Shown: positions 8,966-17,483, counted from the first letter of the stretch. The stretch: DNA of 53,418 bases from Caldifarciminota bacterium (GCA_016934635.1 JAFGSK010000031.1:1-53418); one strand, 5' to 3'. Notes: generated from the letters alone by a model not told the origin. Translations and numbers: made by a program.

Positions 8966-9130
8966 GACACCCTCTCAGGGTGTCATGACAGGTCATGACC
9001 TTGAGTCGAAAGACTATCATCATCGAGGAAGTATTCGGGGCGGGCCGAGAGCCTTCGCTCCGCTGTTTTTCTATAAAGAAAACGCACGGAGAACACCCTC
9101 TCAGGGTATTCGGTACAGGCTGAGAGCCTG
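8966..9130. repeat. Palindromic repeat cluster in intergenic region
   Basis: The 428-bp space 8776-9203 has no convincing gene. It contains gacaccct-ctc-agggtgtc (8966-8984), acaccctctcagggtatt (9093-9109) and caggc-tgaga-gcctg (9116-9130) with a following gcgctccg, the same family as at 1909-1958. The 84-codon frame over it is an accident of the repeats. Confidence 0.5.
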
Positions 9131-9154
9131 CGCTCCGTTCGCTGTGATGAAATC

Positions 9155-9182
9155 TTGACAAATCAATATGACCGGATAAGAT
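9155..9182 (+). promoter_or_regulatory. Promoter of the CHAT gene
   Basis: TTGACA (9155-9160), 16-bp spacer and TAAGAT (9177-9182), followed by AGAAGGAG at 9191-9198 and ATG at 9204. Confidence 0.65.
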
Positions 9183-9203
9183 TTTCCACTAGAAGGAGAA
9201 GTA

Positions 9204-11591
9204 ATGAATAAGCGACTTTTAATAATTATCGCAGTTCTTTCAATCGTACCTTCTGTGATCACTGCACGGACCGGCAGGTTGGGTCTCAGGACGTACGCTT
9301 CTGCCGAAACGGACTCCACGCTCAAGGAAGCAGAAAGGTTCATGAAGTGGGGGAGATATGCCGAAGCAGCGGAGATTTTCGAAGGCAAGATCGAGGATGC
9401 AAAGCGATCCTGCGACTCCGTCGAATGGTGCCTGATGCTTAACAGGGCATCGGAAGCCTACCTGCGTGCAGGCGATGCCCGGGAAGCCAAGGAGCGGGCC
9501 GAAGCAGCTCTCGAACTGTGCAAAGAGCTTCCCAAAGGCCAGGCAAGGCTTGCAGCCTTGAGCCTTGCGAGTCTCGGAAATGCGCACGCGCTTGCCGAGG
9601 CCTACGACGAAGCTCTCCAAGCATACGAACAGGCCTTAAAGATTGGGGTGAATTCGCTCGGGCCTGATGATCCTGCGGTCGCGGAAGCCCACATGAAGAT
9701 AGGCTTCATTTACGTAGAACAGGGTTCCTACAGGGAAGGATTGAACCATTTTCGCAAGGCACTCGAAATACGCCGCATCAGCCTGGGACCGCGGCATCCG
9801 GAGATAGCGCTCACCCACATACGTATAGGCGCGCTCTGCGACAAGCACGGATTCTACGAGCAGGCGATAGGCAACTTTCACAAGGCACTCGAGATTCAGC
9901 AGGAAAGACTCGCTCCTGATCACCCTGCGCTGGCAGTAACATACAACCTTATCGGGCGCACATACAAGAACATGGAAGAGCGGGATTCGGCCCTATTCTA
10001 CCTGGAAAAATCTGTTGAGTTGCTCGAGGCTTCGTTATCGCGGATCCAAACCGCAGAACAGCTGGAGATAGCCTTGCGCAAGGTGTCCGAGCAATATCAG
10101 CCGTTGATATCGCTCCTTTTAGAGGAAGGAAGGACCGAGGAGGCGTTCGGGTATATTGAACGATCAAAGCTCAAGGAACTCAAGGAGGCGTTCGAGGAGC
10201 GCTACGATGTTGACCTGGGTACGGGCCAGATGAAGGAGAACCTTGACGAGAGCCAGAGGCTTGCCACCGAGGTCGAAGATATCGAAGAGAAGCTGGCTGA
10301 TGAGCAGGCAAAACCCGACTCCTTGCGCGACGAGGAAGTCATAGCCGACCTTTCCGAGAGCCTGGCCCGTACAAAGGAGGAGTACTTCACCGTAGCCGCA
10401 CAGATACAGTCCGATCCCGACTACGCCTTTGCAGTACGAGTGAATCCTACGGACATCGGTGTACTTCGGAGCGAGTTGCCCGAAGGGCAGAAGCTTCTCA
10501 TGATCTACTCGGGCGAGAAAGAGCTTTACCTGTTTCTCGTATCGCAAGAAGGATACGAGATCAGGACGGTCCCGGTAACCCAAGATTCGCTGAACTTTCT
10601 GGTATCCAAATGTCGGGAACTGTGCAGCGACACAAAGGCTCAAGAGCTTTACGAGAAGGGTATGCTTCTTGGCTGGAGTTGGATTGACGACGGTAGCAAG
10701 GAATATACCGAAGAAGTTCTACCTTTGGCATCGGTGCTTTCAACGTTATACGATTACATTATAGAACCGTTCGAGACCGAACTCGAAGGAGCAGAGATCG
10801 TAACATTCATTCCATCAGGCCAGTTCTACTATCTTCCGTGGGGCGCGCTGCTCGATAACGAGGAAGGTGGCGAAGAAAGCAGCGAAAAAAGCAGCGAAAA
10901 AGGCGTCTTCCTTACCGAGCGCTTCAACTGGAACCTTTTGACATCGACCGAGCTTCTACAGTGCATCCTGCGCCGCAAGGAGGATACCAGAACCGGACCT
11001 TCGTCCGTTCTCCTCGTGGGTAACCCGATGGGTGCAAATCTTCCTTTTGCAGAGGGTGAGGTTTCATCCATCGAGCAGTTTTACCCCAACTCGACCATAC
11101 TAAAAGGGTCTGAAGCCACCGAAACCGAACTCGAAGCGTCTACTCCGAAGAACGAGGCTCTGCATCTAGCCACCCACTGCATCCTGGATACGGAAAGCCC
11201 TTGGGAATCCTACATCATGCTTGCCCGGACAGCCGAGACAGACGGCCACTGGACAGCTGCGGAGATCTCGGGCCAGTCGTGGACAGACATGAAGCTCGTT
11301 ACACTTTCCGCTTGCGAGACCGCCCTCGGTTCGGACAGACCGGGTCTCGAGTTCGAGAGCATGGCCAAGGCCTTCTCCCTTGCCATGGAAGGCCCGCCTT
11401 CAATCGTTGCCACCCTGTGGCCTGTTGCGGACGAGTCCACCAAGGAGTTCATGGTTGCCTTCTACGAGGCACTCAAGGCTAATCCGAAATCCGAAGCACT
11501 GCGTAAGGCTCAGCAGAAGCTAATACATAGCGAGAAGTATAGTCACCCATTCTTCTGGGGGCCTTTTGTATTAATCGGGGAATGGAGATAA
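9204..11591 (+). CDS. Exported TPR-CHAT domain protein
   Basis: A 795-residue protein with an N-terminal signal sequence (MNKRLLIIIAVLSIVPSVITA), TPR units of the 42-residue TPR_12 type at about 40-290 (repeated FRKALEI, FHKALEI motifs), a charged coiled-coil stretch around 310-400, and a C-terminal CHAT domain from about 540. The CHAT protease dyad is present: His in ALHLATHC and Cys in TLSACETALG, followed by the typical SIVATLWPV and HPFFWGPFVLIG segments. CHAT is a caspase-clan (separase/gingipain-like) fold, so a protease or a protease-derived scaffold is expected; TPRs probably recruit partners. Its own promoter and ribosome binding site suggest a single-gene unit after the cyclase. Substrate unknown. 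Confidence 0.9.
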   Translation: MNKRLLIIIAVLSIVPSVITARTGRLGLRTYASAETDSTLKEAERFMKWGRYAEAAEIFEGKIEDAKRSCDSVEWCLMLNRASEAYLRAGDAREAKERAEAALELCKELPKGQARLAALSLASLGNAHALAEAYDEALQAYEQALKIGVNSLGPDDPAVAEAHMKIGFIYVEQGSYREGLNHFRKALEIRRISLGPRHPEIALTHIRIGALCDKHGFYEQAIGNFHKALEIQQERLAPDHPALAVTYNLIGRTYKNMEERDSALFYLEKSVELLEASLSRIQTAEQLEIALRKVSEQYQPLISLLLEEGRTEEAFGYIERSKLKELKEAFEERYDVDLGTGQMKENLDESQRLATEVEDIEEKLADEQAKPDSLRDEEVIADLSESLARTKEEYFTVAAQIQSDPDYAFAVRVNPTDIGVLRSELPEGQKLLMIYSGEKELYLFLVSQEGYEIRTVPVTQDSLNFLVSKCRELCSDTKAQELYEKGMLLGWSWIDDGSKEYTEEVLPLASVLSTLYDYIIEPFETELEGAEIVTFIPSGQFYYLPWGALLDNEEGGEESSEKSSEKGVFLTERFNWNLLTSTELLQCILRRKEDTRTGPSSVLLVGNPMGANLPFAEGEVSSIEQFYPNSTILKGSEATETELEASTPKNEALHLATHCILDTESPWESYIMLARTAETDGHWTAAEISGQSWTDMKLVTLSACETALGSDRPGLEFESMAKAFSLAMEGPPSIVATLWPVADESTKEFMVAFYEALKANPKSEALRKAQQKLIHSEKYSHPFFWGPFVLIGEWR

Positions 11592-11816
11592 AACTCGAGA
11601 ACCATTCTCGTGCAGTTCCCGCATATTCTCCGTGGGAATGTGAATTCCCATCAAGGAGATTTTGATACATAGAGCGCACAGAGGACAAAGAGCATACAAA
11701 GACCACAAGGTGAATCTGATGTTCGCAATAGTAGCTTATGGTCCAAAGCCTAGCCAGGATAAAGAAGAAGCAAGTTCAATGGTTGACTTTTCTTTCACCA
11801 GAGATAAACTTAATGC

Positions 11817-11845
11817 TTGACTTAAATCGGACAGAACTAATATTA
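11817..11845 (+). promoter_or_regulatory. Probable rpmB promoter
   Basis: TTGACT (11817-11822) and an AT-rich -10 candidate ATATTA (11840-11845) at 17 bp. The region 11592-11816 between the CHAT gene and this site holds no recognisable gene. The long frame from 11738 runs through the promoter and is not the real start of L28. Confidence 0.45.
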
Positions 11846-11893
11846 CACGTTGTCTGGAGAAATGGTTACTCCATGCAGCCTCAAGGAGGATTG

Positions 11894-12082
11894 ATGCCTA
11901 GAGTTTGTGAGATTTGCGGTAAAGGAGCCCAGAAAGGACACAAGGTTTCACATTCCCACAAGGTCTCCAACCGCCGTTTTGAACCCAACTTGCAGAGGGT
12001 AAAGGTACGCCAAAGCGGTAAAGTCCGCAGGATACTCGTTTGCACCAAGTGCATCAAGGCTGGCAAGGTCGAGCGAGCCTAG
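11894..12082 (+). CDS. rpmB: 50S ribosomal protein L28
   Basis: A 62-residue L28 with the expected N-terminus MPRVCEICGKGAQKGHKVSH, followed by the NRRFEPNLQRV segment. It carries the zinc-ribbon form: CEIC near the N-terminus and CTKC near residue 53. The start is ATG 11894, preceded by AAGGAGGA at 11883-11890; the upstream extension of the frame is not conserved sequence. The gene stands alone, as rpmB often does, before an unrelated hydrolase gene. Confidence 0.96.
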   Translation: MPRVCEICGKGAQKGHKVSHSHKVSNRRFEPNLQRVKVRQSGKVRRILVCTKCIKAGKVERA

Positions 12083-12313
12083 TTGAATTAGAAGTGCAGG
12101 TGATATTTGGATTTCCACTATTAAATAGTGAATAGAATTCATATGATGTTATTAAGAAGTAGAATCTTGGATACTGTAAGATTCGGTGACCAGAATAGTC
12201 GATTAGAAGAAAGAAATCGTTTATATGGGTGTGAACTTAAATATAACACTACGGATGTGTAAGTAATGAAATTGATAAACATCTGATATGAATAAAACAA
12301 AGGAAGGCGTATT

Positions 12314-13267
12314 ATGAAGCTTCACTCTTTCGGAGCACGAGGGAGTCTACCTTCTCCCTCAACCAGAGATTTCAATACATCGATTTACGGAGGTAATACA
12401 ACTTGTTATTATCTGGAGGCAGGACCGTTCCGTATCATTATTGATATGGGTTCGGGAGCACGCCCATTAGGCAATTATCTTATGAAGGAAGGAGAGATTG
12501 GGAAATCTTTTATCTTCCTTTTAACACATTATCATTCCGATCACATCCAGGGGATTGGATTCTGCGTTCCCTTTTATATCAAGGAGAACACTTTTTACAT
12601 TCACGGGTTTACTCCAGAAGGCAGGGAAAACGTTGATCCTCTGAAGAACGTTGTTCTGCAGGCTCTCGAAGAGCAGCAGGCCAGTCCTTACTTCCCGGTA
12701 CCACACGGATTGTTGCCTGCAAATAAAAAATACCGTGCCCATAACCGGATGTTTTCTGAGGTTTTTTATTACGTAGTGAACGGTGAAGATTACGTATACA
12801 AGCCTCTGGCAGATATTGAAGATCCGGAGAACTATGCTTTAAAAGAAATAATCAAGATTACAACTGTCCCTCTTCATCATCCTAACGGTTGCCTTGGCTA
12901 TAGAGTGGATTACATGGGTTCTTCTATCGCCTTTTGTACTGACAACGAACCATTTGCATTTACGAATAACAAGATTAACACCCTGTGCAAAGATGTTGAT
13001 TTAATTGTGCTGGATGGTCAGTACACGGCCGAACAGCTAGCTGGGCTTACACAAACCTTTGGTCATGGTAACCCTGAACTATGCGTTGATCAGGCAGTTG
13101 CATGTGGAGCCAAGAGCTTGCTTATAACTCATATGGATCCCGGACACGACGATGTAAAGGTAGCAGAAATGGAGAAGAAGTGTATAGAATATTTCACAAA
13201 GAAGAAGGCGAAAATTCTCAATAATGTTGAATTTGTTAAGGAAGGCGATTCCTGGCAGATTTCCTAG
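12314..13267 (+). CDS. MBL-fold metallohydrolase
   Basis: A 317-residue cytosolic metallo-beta-lactamase fold hydrolase. The metal-binding motif THYHSDHIQG (HxHxDH), a later His in PLHHPNGC, the Asp in LIVLDGQYT and His in LITHMDPGHDD give a complete two-metal site. The N-terminus MKLHSFGARGSLPSPS with YGGNTTCYYLE resembles the group of phosphodiesterase/ribonuclease Z-like MBL proteins that open with a GTRGS motif. The substrate cannot be named. AAAGGAAGG lies about 8 bp before ATG 12314. The 231 bp upstream has only a small cactatt/aatagtg palindrome (12117-12131) and no other gene. The next gene follows closely. Confidence 0.88.
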   Translation: MKLHSFGARGSLPSPSTRDFNTSIYGGNTTCYYLEAGPFRIIIDMGSGARPLGNYLMKEGEIGKSFIFLLTHYHSDHIQGIGFCVPFYIKENTFYIHGFTPEGRENVDPLKNVVLQALEEQQASPYFPVPHGLLPANKKYRAHNRMFSEVFYYVVNGEDYVYKPLADIEDPENYALKEIIKITTVPLHHPNGCLGYRVDYMGSSIAFCTDNEPFAFTNNKINTLCKDVDLIVLDGQYTAEQLAGLTQTFGHGNPELCVDQAVACGAKSLLITHMDPGHDDVKVAEMEKKCIEYFTKKKAKILNNVEFVKEGDSWQIS

Positions 13268-13281
13268 ATTATTTGAAGGGA

Positions 13282-14442
13282 ATGTCCGAAACAAATCTAG
13301 GAATACAAATGAATCAGGACCGAAAGCTGAAGATACTTGCCATCAACTGGCAGGATTGGCAGGCTCCGCAGAAAGGTGGAGCTGAGTTCTATCTCAAAGA
13401 AATTCTTGTGCGTTTAGTTGAATGGGGGCATGATATAACGCTCCTAGGACATGGTTATCCCGGTGCACCTCACAAGGAGGTACTTGACGGCATTAAGGTT
13501 ATAAGGACAGGCTCCAGGAACACTTTCAATTATCATCTTTATGGGATGCCCATAAGGAATTTCATAAGAAACAACGATTTTGACGTTATTCTGGATGACT
13601 TGAACAAAATTCCCTTTTACACCCCCTTGTGGTCAGGTTCCACACCCGTGGTTGGCATAGTAATGCATGTTTTCCGTAAGGATATTTTTAAGGAGACCAA
13701 TATCCTTGCCGGATCATACGTTTACTGGACCGAAAGGCTTATTCCCAGGATTTACGGGAAAGGGTTGTTCGGATGCGTTGGTGATTCCGGTCGAGAGGAG
13801 TTAATTGAAATGGGTATGAAAAGGGAGCGTATAGAGGTTTTACAAGTAGGTGTTCTTCCTGTTTTTCAGCCCGGGTTCAGAAAAAGGGAAAGACTTATAG
13901 TATCGGTCGGGCGTCTCATGCGCTACAAGTGTATTGACCACGTTCTTTACGGGATGAAGGAACTTAAGGAGAGAGGAGTTGATTGTAGTTGTGAGATAAC
14001 GGGTACGGGTGAAGAAGAAGATAATCTCAAGAGATTAATAAATAAATTGGGTATAGAGAATAGAGTAAAGATGTTAGGTTGGGTTCCGTTACACGAGATA
14101 GTGAAATTATATCAACGAGCGGCTGTTGCAGTTCAACCTTCGGTCAAAGAAGGTTGGGGGCTTTTAGCTACCGATGCAGGCGCTTGCGCAACCCCTGTGG
14201 TTGCTGCCCGTGTGCCCGGACTCTCAGATTCCGTAATCGATGGCAAGACCGGGTTCCTGTATGAACACGGGAACATTTCCCAGATGGCCGACTACCTCCA
14301 GAAACTTCTGACAGATGAGAAGCTGCGTAGGAAGATGGGGCAGGCGAATCTTGAATGGGCCAGGACGTTGACCTGGGATAAGGTTGCCGGAAGGGTTGAG
14401 AGAATGCTTCTGACCGCAGTTGAGCAGGAAAGGTCCAGTTGA
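13282..14442 (+). CDS. Glycosyltransferase, GT4 family
   Basis: A GT-B fold retaining glycosyltransferase. The N-terminal Rossmann half begins ILAINWQDWQAPQKGGAE, with the glycine-rich acceptor loop typical of GT4. The C-terminal half has VSVGRLMRYKCIDHVL near residue 215, the GWVPLHEIVKLYQRA segment and the donor-site EGWGLLATDAGACATPVVA with the conserved Glu. ATG 13282 is my choice; TTG 13273 and ATG 13312 (AGGA before it) are possible. Its stop overlaps the start of the flippase-like gene, so both are made together, probably for assembling or exporting a glycan or glycolipid. The sugar and acceptor are unknown. Confidence 0.9.
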   Translation: MSETNLGIQMNQDRKLKILAINWQDWQAPQKGGAEFYLKEILVRLVEWGHDITLLGHGYPGAPHKEVLDGIKVIRTGSRNTFNYHLYGMPIRNFIRNNDFDVILDDLNKIPFYTPLWSGSTPVVGIVMHVFRKDIFKETNILAGSYVYWTERLIPRIYGKGLFGCVGDSGREELIEMGMKRERIEVLQVGVLPVFQPGFRKRERLIVSVGRLMRYKCIDHVLYGMKELKERGVDCSCEITGTGEEEDNLKRLINKLGIENRVKMLGWVPLHEIVKLYQRAAVAVQPSVKEGWGLLATDAGACATPVVAARVPGLSDSVIDGKTGFLYEHGNISQMADYLQKLLTDEKLRRKMGQANLEWARTLTWDKVAGRVERMLLTAVEQERSS

Positions 14443-15638
14443 AGGAAAAGACCCGTAAGCGCTTATTCCTCTGGATAAGGATTGTAATAGCTATAGCCGC
14501 CATAATCTACGTCATAGTTATGTTCGATTTGCCTAAAGCATGGGAAGTGATGACCAATCCATATCCCAATCTGTTCTGGGTTGCAATGGCTTTTGTTGCC
14601 TTTCTTGCCTTCATGGGTTTTATTACCCTGCGCTGGTACATACTTTCGCGTGCCAGAAAACATCCTTACGGCTTCCTCTACCTTTATCGCAGCGTGCTTA
14701 TCCATATGCTTTTCAACAACGTCCTGCCTACGACCATCGGCGGGGATGTTTACCGTGTCATGGATACCGGAGGACACGAGGGAAAGGGTGTGGCTTTCTC
14801 GATAGTCTGGACCGACCGTATGATAGGTTTCATAGCCGTATTCGGTTTTGGGTTCATTGTCAGTATCCCGTATACTATTATGAGCGGTGTTTTCACTTAT
14901 TTTATCATCTTTGCCGGGATGTTTGCAGTTTCAATAACCTTGACCCTTGCGTTTCTATCAGAAAGGTTAAACAAATGGATCTCACCCTGGTTATCAAAGA
15001 TAAGAATATTCAAATATCCCCTGGGCGAAAAGATTGCCGGTGCGTTCATGTCGATAACTCATTACCGTAAGCACAAAGGCGCTCTTTTTACTGCGTTGCC
15101 TGTTTCATTCTGCGTGCAGTTGAGTATCGTATGTATATGGTTTTTCCTGTTCTTGTCCTTACCCAGGATCGCGAAAAAGGATTTAGTCGAGGAAGAAAAA
15201 CATGCAGAAGAGATAGCCCAAGCCGACTTTCTGAGGGTTGCCGGGATTGATTCTCTGATTGGCGGACGAACTGACAGTGACCAAGCAATGGATGAAAATA
15301 AGATTAGCAACGGAGCTACCTTGACCGATACTTCAGTGGTTTACAAACCCAAAGTCATACATTTTGCGGTGGCGATGCCTGTCGTTAATACCACTTCGAT
15401 GATCTCCGTGGGAGGATGGGGACTCAGGGAGGTTACATTCGTTAAGGTCTTGTCCTCGTTTCCTTTAAAAGTAGAGTTATCAAACGTTGAGAGAGAGAAC
15501 CTAAAGAAGAGACTCGAAGATAAATTCCTTGCCACTGCCCTTCTTTTCGATGCGTTAAATCTCTTTTTTAGCTTGCTTGGTGGATTGTTCCTGATTTTGC
15601 GTGCCGATTCCAGGAAAAAGAAGAAAACTGACAGCTAA
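14439..15638 (+). CDS. Lysylphosphatidylglycerol synthase-like/flippase-like membrane protein
   Basis: A polytopic inner-membrane protein of the LPG_synthase_TM (AglD2/UPF0104) family, often paired with glycosyltransferases and proposed to act as lipid-linked substrate flippases. About seven to eight hydrophobic segments are visible, as are the family motifs LFNNVLPTTIGGDVYR near residue 92 and TTSMISVGGWGLREV near residue 318. An unusual hydrophilic insert of about 70 residues (roughly 240-310, EEEKHAEEIAQADF onwards) separates the fifth and sixth membrane blocks. Start TTG 14439 overlaps the preceding TGA, so it is coupled to the glycosyltransferase. The function on a given lipid is inference. 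Confidence 0.85.
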   Translation: MKEKTRKRLFLWIRIVIAIAAIIYVIVMFDLPKAWEVMTNPYPNLFWVAMAFVAFLAFMGFITLRWYILSRARKHPYGFLYLYRSVLIHMLFNNVLPTTIGGDVYRVMDTGGHEGKGVAFSIVWTDRMIGFIAVFGFGFIVSIPYTIMSGVFTYFIIFAGMFAVSITLTLAFLSERLNKWISPWLSKIRIFKYPLGEKIAGAFMSITHYRKHKGALFTALPVSFCVQLSIVCIWFFLFLSLPRIAKKDLVEEEKHAEEIAQADFLRVAGIDSLIGGRTDSDQAMDENKISNGATLTDTSVVYKPKVIHFAVAMPVVNTTSMISVGGWGLREVTFVKVLSSFPLKVELSNVERENLKKRLEDKFLATALLFDALNLFFSLLGGLFLILRADSRKKKKTDS

Positions 15639-15950
15639 TTATCATCCCCTGATTTCATTTGTTTCTGGGATATGAAATGGGTCCTATCCTGACGCCTTCT
15701 TTCTGAATGCCCTGCCGCAGGTGAATGCCGTGTTTTTTTAAACAGAAGGTTGTACCTTTATCCAAGAGAGATAAGAGACGTAGGTACTTTGCCTTACCCT
15801 GAGGCTTAAGGTAAATTAGGTATTGATCTCCGTTAGTAGCACAGTAAAGTCTACAAATCAAGAACAGGGGATAGGCATATTTCATCTGCTACGAGGAGCG
15901 GAAAATTCATATGGTCGGGGGGTACGAATGTTTTTTGAAAAAGGAGCGTT
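15639..15950. other. Intergenic region, no supported gene
   Basis: This holds a small tttcat/atgaaa hairpin near 15656-15679 and a weak 76-codon frame on the minus strand (15655-15885). That frame's middle (KAKYLRLLSLLDKG) faintly resembles RelE/HigB-type toxins but is not convincing. No terminator with a T-run is seen. Confidence 0.4.
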
Positions 15951-16208
15951 ATGCAGCAGTCGGAACAGGAAGTAGCCAGCGTGAGACCCGTAAAAAAGCG
16001 CGAGAAGTGCAGTGAGAAAGCAGTTACAAAGAGAAGGGAAAGACACGACAAGATAGCCGTAATAGGTGCAGGACCGATAGCTCGGATTATATTTAAAGCT
16101 ATTCTGGGTGCGGTGGGTAAGTTGCATCTCACTCGTTTTTTCGAGACAGAAGAGGAAGCGTTTGTCTGGGTTAAGACAAAGGATGTTGTCAAAACCACTC
16201 AGGTTTAA
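15951..16208 (+). pseudogene. Orphan C-terminal half of a SpoIIAA-like array protein
   Basis: The 85-residue frame has a basic, unrelated-looking first 30 residues and then a clear array-family C-terminal half: KIAVIGAGPIARIIFKAI, then TRFFETEEEAFVWVK. The N-terminal strand block (MK-H/Y-x-x-x-F-D-E) and the D-L-S strand are missing. It lies upstream of the array's promoter region and is separated from it by 450 bp, so it is probably the decayed edge of an older, longer array. AAGGAGCGTT precedes the ATG, so a short protein could still be made. Confidence 0.7.
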
Positions 16209-16437
16209 AACAGATTTGGCGGCAGGCTAAGAGTTAGTTCCTTATAGTACCAGGTATAATTACCAGATTTACAACTCAAATTAAAATATCAAAAGAGACC
16301 GAAGTTGTGTAGGTTATTGCGGGTGTGGCGATTTCTAATTATACGAAAAGGTGTACGGATTCAGGACATCGTCGCGAGAGACTGATTGTACCGAAACCTT
16401 AATCGGTTGATATACAACAATAAAGAGAAGATGAAGT

Positions 16438-16453
16438 TGGCATGAAAATTGCT
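16438..16453 (+). promoter_or_regulatory. Sigma-54-type promoter upstream of the array
   Basis: TGGCATG-N4-TTGCT fits the -24/-12 consensus (TGGCAYR-N4-TTGCW) at every constrained position, with the GG and GC 12 bp apart. It points toward the array, with an expected start near 16465. No enhancer-binding activator gene is in the window. The rest of 16209-16603 has no gene other than the hairpin and leader listed separately. Confidence 0.6.
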
Positions 16454-16555
16454 ATATTAAGATTGAGTGTAATAGGGTACGATTCATAGCAAGGATAAGC
16501 TAGTGTATTAAGTGGGAAGAGAGGCCAGAAAGTAAAAAATCGTATAGATGAGTCA

Positions 16556-16586
16556 CGCCTATACTTGAATTAGGTAGGCGATTTTT
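16556..16586 (+). terminator. Terminator-like hairpin in the array leader
   Basis: The stem CGCCTA/TAGGCG (16556-16561 with 16575-16580) is followed by ATTTTT and then immediately by AAGGAGGA, the leader ORF's ribosome binding site. Lying between the promoter and the first genes, it may act as an attenuator or as the terminator of the upstream transcript. The stem is short. Confidence 0.45.
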
Positions 16587-16603
16587 AAGGAGGATTAGTT
16601 TTG

Positions 16604-16678
16604 ATGAAATACGCAACACCAACGAGGCATGATAGGAATAAGATCGAATCCTGGGTGATATGGAGACGAGAAGCGTGA
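16604..16678 (+). CDS. 24-residue leader ORF coupled to the first array gene
   Basis: ATG 16604 follows AAGGAGGA (16587-16594) at ideal spacing, the strongest ribosome binding site in the region. The frame encodes 24 residues (MKYATPTRHDRNKIESWVIW then RREA) and its TGA overlaps the GTG of the first array gene. The start MKY and the late tryptophans faintly recall the two ends of an array protein, so it may be a collapsed copy; otherwise it is a leader peptide that loads ribosomes onto the array. No homologue is recognised. Confidence 0.55.
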   Translation: MKYATPTRHDRNKIESWVIWRREA

Positions 16679-17043
16679 AACACGAACTGTATTTTGATGA
16701 GGAAAATGATCTCATTGTCCTAAGGATAAAAGGTCCGTTCAACCTCCAGGACGCGATGGAAACTACCGATAAAATGGATGAGCTTGGAAAGAACAAAAGA
16801 ACTATCTTGGTTATGGCGGATCTTAGAGAAGCACCGCCCTATCTGGATAAGGATGTACGTAAGCTGATGAAGGATCTTTCGATGAGAATGAAGATGGAAA
16901 AATTCGCAATGATAGTTACCAATCCTGCAGTCAGGATAATAGGAAAGATCGTTATTGCTACCATGGGAAACGCCAAGGGTTCAGCTTTTTTCAAGACCGA
17001 ATCCGAAGCTTTAGCCTGGTTAAAGGGAGGAAACTCTCGGTGA
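16675..17043 (+). CDS. SpoIIAA-like array protein 1
   Basis: 122 residues. It opens the array and shows the family plan: an N-terminal beta strand block (MKHELYFDEEN), a middle MADLRE strand where STAS antagonists carry their phospho-site loop, then FAMIVTNPAVRIIGKIV and a C-terminal FFKTESEALAWLKGG. That order is what I read as the SpoIIAA-like (STAS/SEC14) fold, a cytosolic protein-protein interaction module. No canonical D-S-S phospho-serine motif is present. Start GTG 16675 is chosen because MKHE is the conserved beginning and GGAGA sits 8 bp before it; the ATG at 16660 is upstream of the conserved region. The closest copy in the array is number 19. Confidence 0.85.
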   Translation: MKHELYFDEENDLIVLRIKGPFNLQDAMETTDKMDELGKNKRTILVMADLREAPPYLDKDVRKLMKDLSMRMKMEKFAMIVTNPAVRIIGKIVIATMGNAKGSAFFKTESEALAWLKGGNSR

Positions 17044-17102
17044 TGTTGAATTGTCTGGTTTGAGGATGAAAAACCCCTGATCCGTATGTAAGGAGAAAAT
17101 GA

Positions 17103-17483
17103 ATGGAAAAGTACATATTATCCTACGATGACAAGGACAACATCCTGTATCTGAAGATATTGGGTGTAATGGAAATCGAAAATATTCGTGAACTAATGCC
17201 ACGTTTCAATAAGATGTTCGAGGGGAAACCGCGTAGGTATGCGCTTGTAGATATGTCTGAAAGTGTTCAGATGGATACGAGCGTAATGACTAAAGAGATG
17301 CGTGACGCTTACAAGGAATTGGGCAATATGATGGATGCGGATAAAGCGGCTATAGTTGGGGCCACACCCGTACTTCGGATGATTGCCAAGATCGTCATTG
17401 CCATAACGAGGAGGGCAAAGACTACACAATTTTTCAAGACTAAGGAAGATGCAGTTTCCTGGATGAAAGGAGATAAAAATTGA
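17103..17483 (+). CDS. SpoIIAA-like array protein 2
   Basis: 126 residues, ATG with AGGAG 8-12 bp upstream after a 59-bp gap, the widest gap in the array. It belongs to the SYDDKD sub-group with numbers 6 and 10: VDMSESVQ strand, GATPVLRMIAKI and FFKTKEDAVSWMKGD. The D-M-S-E-S segment is the nearest thing in the family to a phosphorylatable STAS loop, but phosphorylation is only a possibility. The final AAAGGAGA codons serve as the ribosome binding site of the next gene. Confidence 0.85.
   Translation: MEKYILSYDDKDNILYLKILGVMEIENIRELMPRFNKMFEGKPRRYALVDMSESVQMDTSVMTKEMRDAYKELGNMMDADKAAIVGATPVLRMIAKIVIAITRRAKTTQFFKTKEDAVSWMKGDKN

Noticed and set aside
11738..11893. N-terminal extension of L28
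   Set aside because: The frame passes through the promoter; L28 starts at MPRVCEICGK with a strong ribosome binding site.
15655..15885. 76-codon minus-strand ORF resembling a RelE/HigB toxin
   Set aside because: Only a short KAKYLRLLSLLDKG-like stretch fits; no antitoxin partner, no ribosome binding site.
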